DNA from: CAIZGX01 sp964430305
GTDB taxonomy: Bacteria > Bacteroidota > Bacteroidia > Flavobacteriales_D > Sanyastnellaceae
Direction of reading: 5' to 3'
Length of the DNA: 48,154 bases
NCBI GenBank assembly: GCA_964430305.1
Contig: CAYSEX010000011.1
Coordinates: forward strand, 1-48,154
Of the stretch, positions 1 through 7,904 are shown piece by piece. The notes under the pieces were generated by a model. It was not told the DNA's origin. It searched no databases and saw only the letters and a list, made by a program, of their open reading frames with translations. The stretch's first letter is position 1. The number at the start of each line of letters is the position of its first letter. A program made the position numbers and the translations under genes.

Positions 1-1502
1 TAGCGTCGGCATCTGATTTTCCAAATCCACTTTATGGCGTTTTAACGGCTATAATTGGTGGTGTTGTTGTGAGCTTTATCTCGGGAGCTCCGTTAACTAT
101 TAAAGGTCCAGCAGCGGGCTTAATTGTAATTGTTGCCGGATCTGTTTCTGCATTGGGTTGGGAAACAACCTTATCCGCAATTGTAGTGGCTGCGATTTGC
201 CAGATATTGTTTGGTCTTTTGAAATTGGGTAAGTTGAGTAATTTTTTTCCTCTTTCAGCGGTACATGGAATGCTTGCGGCTATTGGAATAATAATTATTT
301 CTAAGCAACTCCATATTTTGATGGGGATAAATCCAACCTTTCCAGCTGGTGCTATGATGCACGGTGAATTGGTTGCGGGTAAGCCCTTGGTTGCTCCTTT
401 GGACTTGTTTATGGCTTTACCAAATACGTTTGTGGAATTCATGGGGAATCAAGTATTTCAAATGTCCTTTTTAGTTGGAGCTATCTCTTTGATTGTGGTA
501 TTTGCATGGCCATTAATAAAACATCCAACATTGAAGAAAATTCCGGCTCCGCTTGTTGTTTTGGTTATTGCAATTCCTGTTGGAATGTTTTCGGGATTGA
601 CACAAGACAATAAGCAATTGGTTAAAGTTGGAGATTTTTGGAGCATCATAAATTTTCATGCAGATTTTTCGCACATTTCAGATCAAATGGGAACCTTTAT
701 TCAATACGTTGCGTTATTTGCGATCATTGGTAGTTTGGAATCTTTGCTAACTGGAAAAGCGATAGATTTATTAGATCCTTATAAGCGAAAATCTAATTTT
801 AATAAGGACTTGATAGCGGTAGGAGTTGGAAATGCTATCGCAGGGGCACTTGGAGGGCTTCCTATGATATCTGAGGTTGCAAGGTCTTCTTCAAATGTAA
901 ATAATGGAGGAAAAACAAGATGGGCGAATTTTTTTCATGGAGTAGTTCTTTTCATTTTCGTGGCGTTTTTGTCTTCAATCATTCAGCTAATTCCAAAATC
1001 TGCACTTGCTGCTTTATTAATTGGTGTTGGATTTAAACTGGCGCATCCGAAAGAGTTTATTCACATGTTTAGGATTGGGAAGGAGCAGCTAATCGTTTTT
1101 ATTGCAACAATTATTTTCACATTGGTTGAAGATTTATTGGTTGGTATTGCAGCAGGAATATTGGTTGAAATGATTGTGCTACTTGCAAAAGGGGCAAAAT
1201 TAAATTCTCTCTTTAAGTCTCAAGCAGACATTTCTTTTAATGATGAGAGATATGAAGTGCGTGTAAATAAATCTGTATTGTTTACCAATTTTATGGGATT
1301 AAAGAGAAAGCTCGAATCAATTCCACCAAGTTCTCACGTGCAAATATATTTTGATCAATGCGGCGTAATAGATCATAGTGCCATGGATCAATTGGAGCAA
1401 TTTCGAAAGTCATATGAATTAGATGGTGGTATAGTGGAATTTCTAGGATTAAATAACCACAGGTCATTTTCGAAACACGAATTGGCTGGAAGAAAATTAT
1501 AA
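1..1502 (+). CDS. SulP family inorganic anion transporter (5' end cut by window)
   Basis: The frame is open from base 3, so the true start lies left of the window; 499 residues are visible. A GTG at 69 is only an internal codon, because the reading before it (SDFPNPLYGV) continues the family pattern. The hydrophobic core has the SulP-type segment PLTIKGPAAGL near the visible N-terminus and a late membrane pair with TLVEDLLVGIAAGI. The last ~90 residues form a soluble STAS-like tail (QIYFDQCGVIDHSAMDQLEQF). Family members are inner-membrane carriers or channels for sulfate, bicarbonate, chloride or similar anions. The stop is 4 bases before dabA, so they are very likely co-transcribed, which points to bicarbonate as substrate (the BicA branch of the family). 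Substrate is inferred from context only. Perhaps 50-80 N-terminal residues are missing. Confidence 0.93.
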   Translation, partial: ASASDFPNPLYGVLTAIIGGVVVSFISGAPLTIKGPAAGLIVIVAGSVSALGWETTLSAIVVAAICQILFGLLKLGKLSNFFPLSAVHGMLAAIGIIIISKQLHILMGINPTFPAGAMMHGELVAGKPLVAPLDLFMALPNTFVEFMGNQVFQMSFLVGAISLIVVFAWPLIKHPTLKKIPAPLVVLVIAIPVGMFSGLTQDNKQLVKVGDFWSIINFHADFSHISDQMGTFIQYVALFAIIGSLESLLTGKAIDLLDPYKRKSNFNKDLIAVGVGNAIAGALGGLPMISEVARSSSNVNNGGKTRWANFFHGVVLFIFVAFLSSIIQLIPKSALAALLIGVGFKLAHPKEFIHMFRIGKEQLIVFIATIIFTLVEDLLVGIAAGILVEMIVLLAKGAKLNSLFKSQADISFNDERYEVRVNKSVLFTNFMGLKRKLESIPPSSHVQIYFDQCGVIDHSAMDQLEQFRKSYELDGGIVEFLGLNNHRSFSKHELAGRKL

Positions 1503-1506
1503 TTCT

Positions 1507-4017
1507 ATGAAACAGAAAATAGAAAAATTAGGGTCATTTGATCTTGATGAAACCTTGCATACACTTGCCCATTATTTACCGGCACAGGCTCCGCTAAAGG
1601 ATTTCATTCATCACAATACACTACATGCATTTCAAGATTTGAATTTTTTTGAGGGAGCAAGTTTTGCTCGCATCATATTTGGTTACAAAACGTTATTAAG
1701 CTTGAGTGAGTTCAAGGCACTATTTGAAAACGGATTAATAAAATCGGAACAAATAGATCGAGTAATCAAGGACTTGAAATTGATTGAGGGTGTAGATTAT
1801 TGGAGGAAGAAATTGTTGACATCACAAGATTCAATTCGTTACGAAGGCAAAGTTGGAAAAATAAGAAAGGTGTGGAAAGATCACTATCACTTCGATATAA
1901 GCGCCTTAACGCATCATATCTTATTTCGGATTGTATGTAATTATTTGGATCAAGGCATATCCATTTGGAAATTTCCTACTAACGGTGAGGGTTTATTAAA
2001 TGCAGTTCGGGAAATTGAAAATGGCACCTCGTTTAGTTTCTTCAGATCAAGAAAAGGACGAGAATTAATTTTAGATACGTCTATAGGAATTCGAGAATTA
2101 TTGGAGAGATTAGTAGGTTCTGAGGAAAATTTTGAATCCTATTTATATGATTTATCTTTTGCTCATCAAGGTTGGTCTGGCATGGTGGCTCATCTGGAAT
2201 CAAATCCAAATGCGCTTTTAGATCGAAGAGAAATATCGTTGAAAGATTTTATACATCTTGAGTTAATATTTGAGTTAGATGCAGCTTATAGCCAATTCGG
2301 AGAGCATTTTGAACCGCTTGGAAAATATATTGATGGTAAGGTGAACTATTTAGAAAAGCCAGAGAAAATGGAAGAGGATATACTTTTTCAAATTTGGCAA
2401 GAGGCTTTTGAATGGAGTTATTATGATACAATTTTGTTTGGTATTCAACAAAAAAAATCTGTGGAGAAGGAAAAAGAGGAAAAAACCTTTCAAGCGGTTT
2501 TTTGCATTGATGATAGGGAGGGAAGTATTAGAAGATATGTTGAGAAACTTGATTCAAAGTGTGAAACTTTTGGAATGCCTGGTTTTTTTGGTGTTGAATT
2601 TTATTTTCAACCTGAGGGAGGAAAGTTTATTGAAAAGGTTTGTCCAGCACCTGTGACTCCAAAGTACTTGATCAAAGAAGTAGATTCATCAAGAAAGACC
2701 AAGAAGGAAATACAGTTTAACAAAAACTCACATCATAATTTTTTTGGTTGGGTCTTATCAATTGTACTTGGTTTTTGGTCTGCCTTGAAGTTGGTTTTGA
2801 ATATTTTTCGCCCCGGGATATCACCAGCTACCTCCTTGTCTTTTCGTCATATGGTTAAGGACTCTAGCTTGACCGTTGAACATCATGGTGAGTATTTCAA
2901 TGAATTGCAAGTGGGATTTACTCTAGAGGAAATGACCAATCGAGTAGAAGGTTCTTTGCGTGCCATTGGTTTAATAAGTGATTTTGCTCCATTGGTTTAT
3001 TTTATTGGCCATGGTGCAAGTAGCGTGAATAACCCTCACTACTCTGCTTATGATTGTGGTGCGTGCTCAGGAAGAGCAGGCTCTGCAAATGCCCGTGTCA
3101 TTTCTCAAATGGCAAATCATCCTGATGTTCGCAAGGAATTGAATAAAAGAGGTATAGTGATTCCAGATTCAACGCAATTTGTTGGTGGATTGAGAGACAC
3201 AACAAGAGATCAAACAGTTTTTTATGATGGAGCGAAATTATCGGAGTCAAATTACCAGTTGCATCAGAAAAACAAATGGACTTTTAGATATGCGTCTGAC
3301 ATGAATGCCAAGGAGAGATCTCGCAGATTCGATACGTTGAATACGAGAATGAGACCATGGCAAATTCACAAGCGAATTTTACGTAGGTCGGTATCCATAT
3401 TTGAACCAAGACCCGAATTGAATCATGCAACTAACGCATTGTGTATTGTGGGCCGAAGAGAAATAACGAAACATTTGTTTATGGATCGAAGGGCTTTTAT
3501 GAATTCTTACAACCCAAAGACAGACCCAGATGGAAAGTATTTATATGGAATTTTAAAAGCTGCTGCACCCGTTTGTGGTGGAATTAATTTGGAGTATTTC
3601 TTTTCAAGAACAGACAATCAAAAATTGGGAGCTGGAACGAAGCTGCCGCATAATGTTATGGGTCTAATTGGAGTTGCGAATGGTGTTGATGGAGACTTAA
3701 GGCCAGGATTACCGAGTCAAATGATTGAAGTTCATGATCCAATTCGACTCTTAATCGTTGTTGAGCAGAATAGAGATGTAGTAAAAAAAGTAATTCAAAC
3801 AGATTCTTCCACATTCAATTGGTTTGAAATGAATTGGGTTCATTTGGTTTGTATAGACCCCGATAATGGACAATTGTTTCGTTTCATGAATGGAGAATTT
3901 GTTCCTTATTCATGTTTGACCACATCTATTCCAATGGTTGAAAATGTTGATGATTTGATAGAAAAAAATTCTGGAAATATTCCGGTACACTTAATCTTGG
4001 AGAATCATGGATCTTAA
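1507..4017 (+). CDS. dabA: DabA-type inorganic carbon transporter subunit (DUF2309/UPF0753)
   Basis: This 836-residue protein belongs to DUF2309, whose characterised members (DabA) form with DabB a membrane complex that takes up CO2/bicarbonate using the proton gradient. DabA resembles a beta-carbonic anhydrase. The zinc-site pattern is complete: Cys333 and Asp335 in FCIDDREGS, His502 in FIGHGAS and Cys517 in YDCGACSGRAG. The C-x-D spacing and the 15-residue His-Cys spacing match the characterised enzymes. N-terminal features DFIHHNTLHAFQ and the RMRPW segment are also typical. Two hydrophobic stretches near residues 415-435 could contact the membrane partner. Its end overlaps dabB by 11 bases, indicating translational coupling. 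Family membership is near certain; activity as a carbon pump is inferred from the motif and from the dabB neighbour. Confidence 0.95.
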   Translation: MKQKIEKLGSFDLDETLHTLAHYLPAQAPLKDFIHHNTLHAFQDLNFFEGASFARIIFGYKTLLSLSEFKALFENGLIKSEQIDRVIKDLKLIEGVDYWRKKLLTSQDSIRYEGKVGKIRKVWKDHYHFDISALTHHILFRIVCNYLDQGISIWKFPTNGEGLLNAVREIENGTSFSFFRSRKGRELILDTSIGIRELLERLVGSEENFESYLYDLSFAHQGWSGMVAHLESNPNALLDRREISLKDFIHLELIFELDAAYSQFGEHFEPLGKYIDGKVNYLEKPEKMEEDILFQIWQEAFEWSYYDTILFGIQQKKSVEKEKEEKTFQAVFCIDDREGSIRRYVEKLDSKCETFGMPGFFGVEFYFQPEGGKFIEKVCPAPVTPKYLIKEVDSSRKTKKEIQFNKNSHHNFFGWVLSIVLGFWSALKLVLNIFRPGISPATSLSFRHMVKDSSLTVEHHGEYFNELQVGFTLEEMTNRVEGSLRAIGLISDFAPLVYFIGHGASSVNNPHYSAYDCGACSGRAGSANARVISQMANHPDVRKELNKRGIVIPDSTQFVGGLRDTTRDQTVFYDGAKLSESNYQLHQKNKWTFRYASDMNAKERSRRFDTLNTRMRPWQIHKRILRRSVSIFEPRPELNHATNALCIVGRREITKHLFMDRRAFMNSYNPKTDPDGKYLYGILKAAAPVCGGINLEYFFSRTDNQKLGAGTKLPHNVMGLIGVANGVDGDLRPGLPSQMIEVHDPIRLLIVVEQNRDVVKKVIQTDSSTFNWFEMNWVHLVCIDPDNGQLFRFMNGEFVPYSCLTTSIPMVENVDDLIEKNSGNIPVHLILENHGS

Positions 4018-5884
4018 ATATTTAATACTCTTGCCAATTTTCATAACGCTGCCTTTGCTGAGTTATGTTGTGAGTTTGATGGTTCCAAGAAAAAGTGAAA
4101 AAATTATTTCTTGGGGAACCTTTTCAACGGTAATAGTTCATTTGTTTCTGGCCATATTATTCGTTTTTATCTGGGGATTTAATGGTTCAAGAACAATTTC
4201 AAATATGCATTTGACAATTTATAAGACAGATGGGTATGAGTTTTTCTTTGAAATTTTATTTGATGAAATTACCGCCGTATTTCTGCTTCTCGGTTCTTTT
4301 TTGACGTCTTTGGTAACTGTATACAGCAGATATTATTTGCATAGAGAAAAAGGATATAAGAGATTTTTTAATACGTTGCTGCTCTTCTTTTTGGGTTATA
4401 ATGTAGTTGTTCTATCAGGAAATTTAGAAACGCTTTTTACTGGATGGGAAATTCTTGGAATATCATCATTCCTGTTGGTGGCATTTTACAGAGACAGATA
4501 TTTACCTGTAAAAAATGCCATTAAGGTTTTTTCCATTTATCGATTAGGAGACATTGGTTTAATCTTGGTCATGTGGTTAACACATCACATTTTTCATGCG
4601 AACACAAATTTTGCATCGTGGTCACTTCCTTTTTTCCAAGAATTGATTCATGAGCATTCACACGAGGCAGGAATAGTTTCTGTTTTTATATTAATTGCCG
4701 CTGCAGCGAAATCTGGACAATTGCCTTTCAGTTCTTGGTTGCCGAGAGCAATGGAAGGGCCTACCCCTTCAAGTGCAATATTCTATGGATCACTTTCTGT
4801 ACATATGGGGGCGTTTATATTACTTCGCACACATGAAATTTGGAACCATTTTTTATGGGTGAAGAGTTTAATCATTGTCTTGGGAGTCATTACCACCTTC
4901 GTATCAACAGGTATTGCGCGTGTGCAATCTTCTGTTAAAAGTCAAATAGCCTATTCTTCAATAGCACAAATTGGTATTATTTTTTGTGAAATTGCCTTGG
5001 GCTGGCATGTGTTTGCATTGATTCATATTTTGGGAAATGCATTTCTAAGAACATATCAACTTTTAACTTCGCCCTCAGTTGTTACATACCTTATGAAGGA
5101 TATGTTCTATAATTTCAAACCCCAACATAAATCCATTGAGGCAAAATTTCCCCGAAGATTGGAGTATACATTTTATGTTTTGGGAACAAAGGAGTTTACA
5201 ATAAACATGATATTGTATCGGTTTTTATGGAACCCCATGAAATGGGTTGGTCGACACATTCCAATTAAAAATAAAACACTATTGACTGTCACCAGTGCCT
5301 TTTTTCTTGCGATTATTGTGCTTGTTGCTTTTGCAAGAAATAACATTTCTGAGAATGTTGCGCATGTTTTTTCCATTGTCATTGGTTTCATTGGGCTTGT
5401 AGCTGTTTTTGCTTCATTTACGGAAAGACAAAGCGCATTGAGGTCATGGATTTTGGTATGTAGTAATCATTTGTGGGTGGCAATGGCTGTTACTTTTAAT
5501 GAAAATTATGAAATTCAGCATAACATCATGTATTTGAGTGGAGTAATTGTAGCGGGATTTTTTGGTTATTTGATAATTTCAAGAATATCTCGTTTTGAAG
5601 GACGTTTACAACTCAATAATTTTTATGGTTTTGGTTTTAAATATCCAAAACTGGGATTTTTGTTTTTATTATGTAGTTTGGCTGTTTCCGGTTTTCCAAT
5701 AACTCCTACTTTTATCGGTGAAGATTTGATTTTTTCGCACATCCACGAAGATCAAATTCTACTTTCTCTTCTTGTAAGTATAAGTTTAATAATAGATGGT
5801 TTGGCGTTGGTTCGAATTTATTCCCGAATTTTCATGGGTCCGTATATTGGAAAGACACATGATGTTGCTGAGCGATCAAGTTAA
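4007..5884 (+). CDS. dabB: DabB-type proton-conducting membrane subunit (NuoL/MrpA-like)
   Basis: The 625-residue polytopic protein is homologous to the antiporter-like subunits NuoL/ND5. Key charged residues of that fold are present: Glu148 in FTGWEILGISSFLL and Lys235 in AAAAKSGQLPFSSWLPRAM, followed by the conserved EGPTPSSA segment. These residues line the proton path in complex I. No other nuo or mrp genes are nearby, while dabA overlaps the start by 11 bases, so this is the DabB partner rather than a respiratory subunit. It should supply proton flux that drives DabA. The length is somewhat above the shorter DabB proteins, with additional membrane segments after residue 430. The ATG at 4007 is chosen because it gives a membrane start directly and the overlap typical of coupled genes. 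Confidence 0.92.
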   Translation: MDLKYLILLPIFITLPLLSYVVSLMVPRKSEKIISWGTFSTVIVHLFLAILFVFIWGFNGSRTISNMHLTIYKTDGYEFFFEILFDEITAVFLLLGSFLTSLVTVYSRYYLHREKGYKRFFNTLLLFFLGYNVVVLSGNLETLFTGWEILGISSFLLVAFYRDRYLPVKNAIKVFSIYRLGDIGLILVMWLTHHIFHANTNFASWSLPFFQELIHEHSHEAGIVSVFILIAAAAKSGQLPFSSWLPRAMEGPTPSSAIFYGSLSVHMGAFILLRTHEIWNHFLWVKSLIIVLGVITTFVSTGIARVQSSVKSQIAYSSIAQIGIIFCEIALGWHVFALIHILGNAFLRTYQLLTSPSVVTYLMKDMFYNFKPQHKSIEAKFPRRLEYTFYVLGTKEFTINMILYRFLWNPMKWVGRHIPIKNKTLLTVTSAFFLAIIVLVAFARNNISENVAHVFSIVIGFIGLVAVFASFTERQSALRSWILVCSNHLWVAMAVTFNENYEIQHNIMYLSGVIVAGFFGYLIISRISRFEGRLQLNNFYGFGFKYPKLGFLFLLCSLAVSGFPITPTFIGEDLIFSHIHEDQILLSLLVSISLIIDGLALVRIYSRIFMGPYIGKTHDVAERSS

Positions 5885-5894
5885 AAATGAAAAA

Positions 5895-6668
5895 ATGAAA
5901 AAAATTATTCTAATTATATCTTGTGTTGTTTCTTGTATAATACAATTAGACTCAAAGGCGCAATTAAGAAATATTCAAAGCAACAGCAACGGTTGGTTTA
6001 TGTATTTTGGCGACCATAAAATATCAGAAAAAATTGGAGTTCATTTAGAGGTACAGTTTCGTAGAAATGAGATCGTTCTTAAACCGCAGCAATTGCTTTT
6101 GCGTGGTGGTTTTAATTTTCATTTTACACCGAATGCATTTGCAACAGCGGGTTATTGTTTCGTAAACACTTCTCAGTATGGTGTTTTTCCGGTTAAATGT
6201 GCATTTCCAGAAAATAGAATTTGGGAACAATTACAATTTAAAGGTCAAGCGGGAAGAATTGAGTTAATCACAAGGCTTAGATTGGAACAGCGGTTCAGTA
6301 AACTCCCCGTTCTTCAAGGGCCGGGTGAGTATGTACCTGGAGATGATGTATATACCAACAGAGGACGATTGTTTGTTCGAATGTCTGTTCCGTTTAAGGG
6401 GAAAACAATAGAAGACGGCTCAATGTACTTTTCCTGCTATGAAGAGGCGTTTGTTAACTTTGGAAATGATGTTCAAGCGAATATTTTCGATCAAAATAGA
6501 ATGTATGCCGCATTAGGTTACAAGTTTTCTAAGTGGGGCAAGTTGGAAATTGGTTACATGAATCAATTACTATTAAAATCAGACGGTATAAAGATTGAAA
6601 ATAATCATACGTTACAGGTGGGATTTTCATCTACAGTAGACTTTTATAAAAAGAAGGGTAAGTCTTAG
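5895..6668 (+). CDS. DUF2490 family protein, probable outer-membrane beta-barrel
   Basis: A signal peptide (MKKIILIISCVVSCIIQL, cleavage probably near SKAQ) precedes about 235 residues rich in alternating aromatic and polar strands, for example ELITRLRLEQRFS and MYAALGYKFSKWGKLEIGYMN. The pattern fits the DUF2490 family, predicted outer-membrane barrels without known function. The ATG at 5895 is preferred over an upstream in-frame ATG at 5796, which lies inside dabB and would put about 33 unrelated residues before the signal peptide. The gene begins 11 bases after dabB with no room for a separate promoter, so it belongs to the carbon-uptake operon. It might be an outer-membrane channel or accessory protein for that system; this is inference from position. 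The 257-residue length fits the family. Confidence 0.75.
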   Translation: MKKIILIISCVVSCIIQLDSKAQLRNIQSNSNGWFMYFGDHKISEKIGVHLEVQFRRNEIVLKPQQLLLRGGFNFHFTPNAFATAGYCFVNTSQYGVFPVKCAFPENRIWEQLQFKGQAGRIELITRLRLEQRFSKLPVLQGPGEYVPGDDVYTNRGRLFVRMSVPFKGKTIEDGSMYFSCYEEAFVNFGNDVQANIFDQNRMYAALGYKFSKWGKLEIGYMNQLLLKSDGIKIENNHTLQVGFSSTVDFYKKKGKS

Positions 6669-6689
6669 CTACATTCTCATGTATTGAGA

Positions 6690-6697
6690 TAAATTCG
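6690..6697 (+). promoter_or_regulatory. -7 promoter box TAAATTCG, 4 bases before start codon
   Basis: TAAATTCG is followed by CAAT and the ATG at 6702. It resembles the Bacteroidota -7 consensus TAnnTTTG with C for the third T. With this spacing transcription would begin at or within a few bases of the start codon, giving a leaderless or nearly leaderless mRNA. No clear -33 TTG is seen 17-21 bases upstream. Confidence 0.5.
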
Positions 6698-6701
6698 CAA
6701 T

Positions 6702-7193
6702 ATGTCCAAAGCGAATTTATTTTTTTCATTGGTTTTGACTCTGGTGTTTCTTGCGTGTGATACACCCCAGGAAAGAGCAAGAAATTATAACAATGAAATT
6801 GTATTGGTTCTCACGGAGGCGGGGTTAGTTATGCAACAATTGGATGAATCATTGCTGAAGCAAATTGAAATCAACAATCGATTTGAGGGCGCGAAGAAGA
6901 AAGTAGATTCTTGTCAAAAAGTACTTGCTGAAATTGGCTTGTATGAGAAAGACACAACACTTGTAAATCCGGCAAAGCGTGTCATTGAAGTGTATCATAA
7001 ATTGCTAGCTACACAATATAGAGATTTGGTTCAATTTCACACACTTCCTTCATCAGATATAACTTTTGATTTGGTAGATTCAACACGTGTTTTGAGAATG
7101 GAAATTCAAAATGAATCAACATTTGTACAACGTGATTTCGAGAATGCCCAGCAATCATTTGCAGATAGATATGTTTTGAAACTGGTTGAATAA
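6702..7193 (+). CDS. Hypothetical lipoprotein
   Basis: I do not recognise a named family. The 163-residue protein starts with a lipoprotein signal peptide: MSKANLFFSLVLTLVFLAC, with lipobox VFLAC and Cys19 as the likely lipidated residue. The rest is mostly predicted helix with heptad-like spacing (QQLDESLLKQIEINNRFEGAKKK and the C-terminal NAQQSFADRYVLKL), so a helical-bundle periplasmic lipoprotein is likely. Only two cysteines follow the signal or occur in the mature chain region. It has its own promoter box directly before the start and follows the carbon-uptake operon by 33 bases. Function is unknown; association with the upstream genes cannot be inferred from spacing alone. Confidence 0.75.
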   Translation: MSKANLFFSLVLTLVFLACDTPQERARNYNNEIVLVLTEAGLVMQQLDESLLKQIEINNRFEGAKKKVDSCQKVLAEIGLYEKDTTLVNPAKRVIEVYHKLLATQYRDLVQFHTLPSSDITFDLVDSTRVLRMEIQNESTFVQRDFENAQQSFADRYVLKLVE

Positions 7194-7208
7194 ACAGCCT
7201 ATATCTTA

Positions 7209-7245
7209 TATGATTATAGAATAAGACCTTCTTTCTCTAATCATA
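7209..7245 (+). terminator. AT-rich inverted repeat after lipoprotein gene, possible weak terminator or operator
   Basis: TATGATTATAGA (7209-7220) and TCTCTAATCATA (7234-7245) pair at 11 of 12 positions around a 13-base loop. It sits between the stop at 7193 and the next start at 7274. The stem is AT-rich and no T-run follows, so it could equally be a dyad operator for the downstream gene. Confidence 0.35.
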
Positions 7246-7252
7246 AATCTTT

Positions 7253-7277
7253 GGTCCATAAAAAAATGGACCTATGA
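7253..7277 (+). promoter_or_regulatory. Start-site hairpin with a three-codon upstream ORF
   Basis: GGTCCAT (7253-7259) and ATGGACC (7266-7272) form a perfect 7-bp stem around six A residues, ending two bases before the ATG at 7274. The right arm contains an out-of-frame ATG at 7266 reading Met-Asp-Leu-stop; its TGA (7275-7277) overlaps the real start as ATGA. The hairpin would occlude the ribosome-binding region, and ribosomes finishing the mini-ORF would stop on the start codon. Regulatory function is inferred. Confidence 0.4.
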
Positions 7278-7894
7278 AAAAATTAATCTTTAGTTTATTG
7301 ATCTTTCTTGGTATTGCTTCATGCAAACAAGAAGACGTAACCCCAAGTGGGCTTACTATTCAAGTTTTAGAGTCGGGAACAGACTCTCCTATTCCCAATG
7401 CGAAATTATTATTCTATAAAACGAATGCAGTTGGAGGAGGTCCTGCATTTGAACTTGTAGATAGTTCTGTAACGAATCATTTAGGTGTATTTCCTCTTAT
7501 TGAAATTGGAGAAATTGATTGTGTTACTGTCGCTAGTCAAGACGATGCATATTATTTTGATGTAAGTGATATTCTTTGTGGGTTGAATGGAAGAGCTCAA
7601 CACTGTTTTCGAGTGAAGTCACGCGCGCAATTGAGTTTTTCATTAACAGATGAATTGAATGTGTTGTCTTCTTTGAATCATGTTGACATTCGAATTGAAA
7701 AAGGCTTTCAGAATAGATTGATAGAATCAACTCTTTATCCGAACTCAAGCTGCGATTCACTTTTTGTATTCGCCAACGAACCCGTAGAGCTGGAGTTTAA
7801 ACGAGTTTATGATTCAGGAGCAAGTACCTACGAATACCTCACTCTTTCTCCATTGGCCCAAAACGAAGTTCATCACATTTCATTAACCTTTTAA
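7274..7894 (+). CDS. Hypothetical lipoprotein with a carboxypeptidase-regulatory-like fold
   Basis: The 206-residue protein has a clear lipoprotein signal (MKKLIFSLLIFLGIASC, lipobox IASC, Cys17). The following part, GLTIQVLESGTDSPIPNAKLL and VTNHLGVFPL, looks like the beta-sandwich peptidase-associated repeat that Bacteroidota use in surface lipoproteins. The remaining ~120 residues, with several Cys (CVTVAS, CGLNG, HCFRV), are probably a second beta domain. I do not recognise a specific family. It is 10 bases upstream of the large exported hydrolase gene, so the two probably form one operon. The start coincides with a hairpin and mini-ORF. It may be a surface partner of the hydrolase; that is inference. 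Confidence 0.7.
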   Translation: MKKLIFSLLIFLGIASCKQEDVTPSGLTIQVLESGTDSPIPNAKLLFYKTNAVGGGPAFELVDSSVTNHLGVFPLIEIGEIDCVTVASQDDAYYFDVSDILCGLNGRAQHCFRVKSRAQLSFSLTDELNVLSSLNHVDIRIEKGFQNRLIESTLYPNSSCDSLFVFANEPVELEFKRVYDSGASTYEYLTLSPLAQNEVHHISLTF

Positions 7895-7904
7895 AAATAC
7901 AGTT

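Noticed and set aside
69..71. GTG as the start of the SulP gene
   Set aside because: The frame is open to the window edge and the residues before it (SDFPNPLYGV) continue the family pattern, so the true start lies outside.
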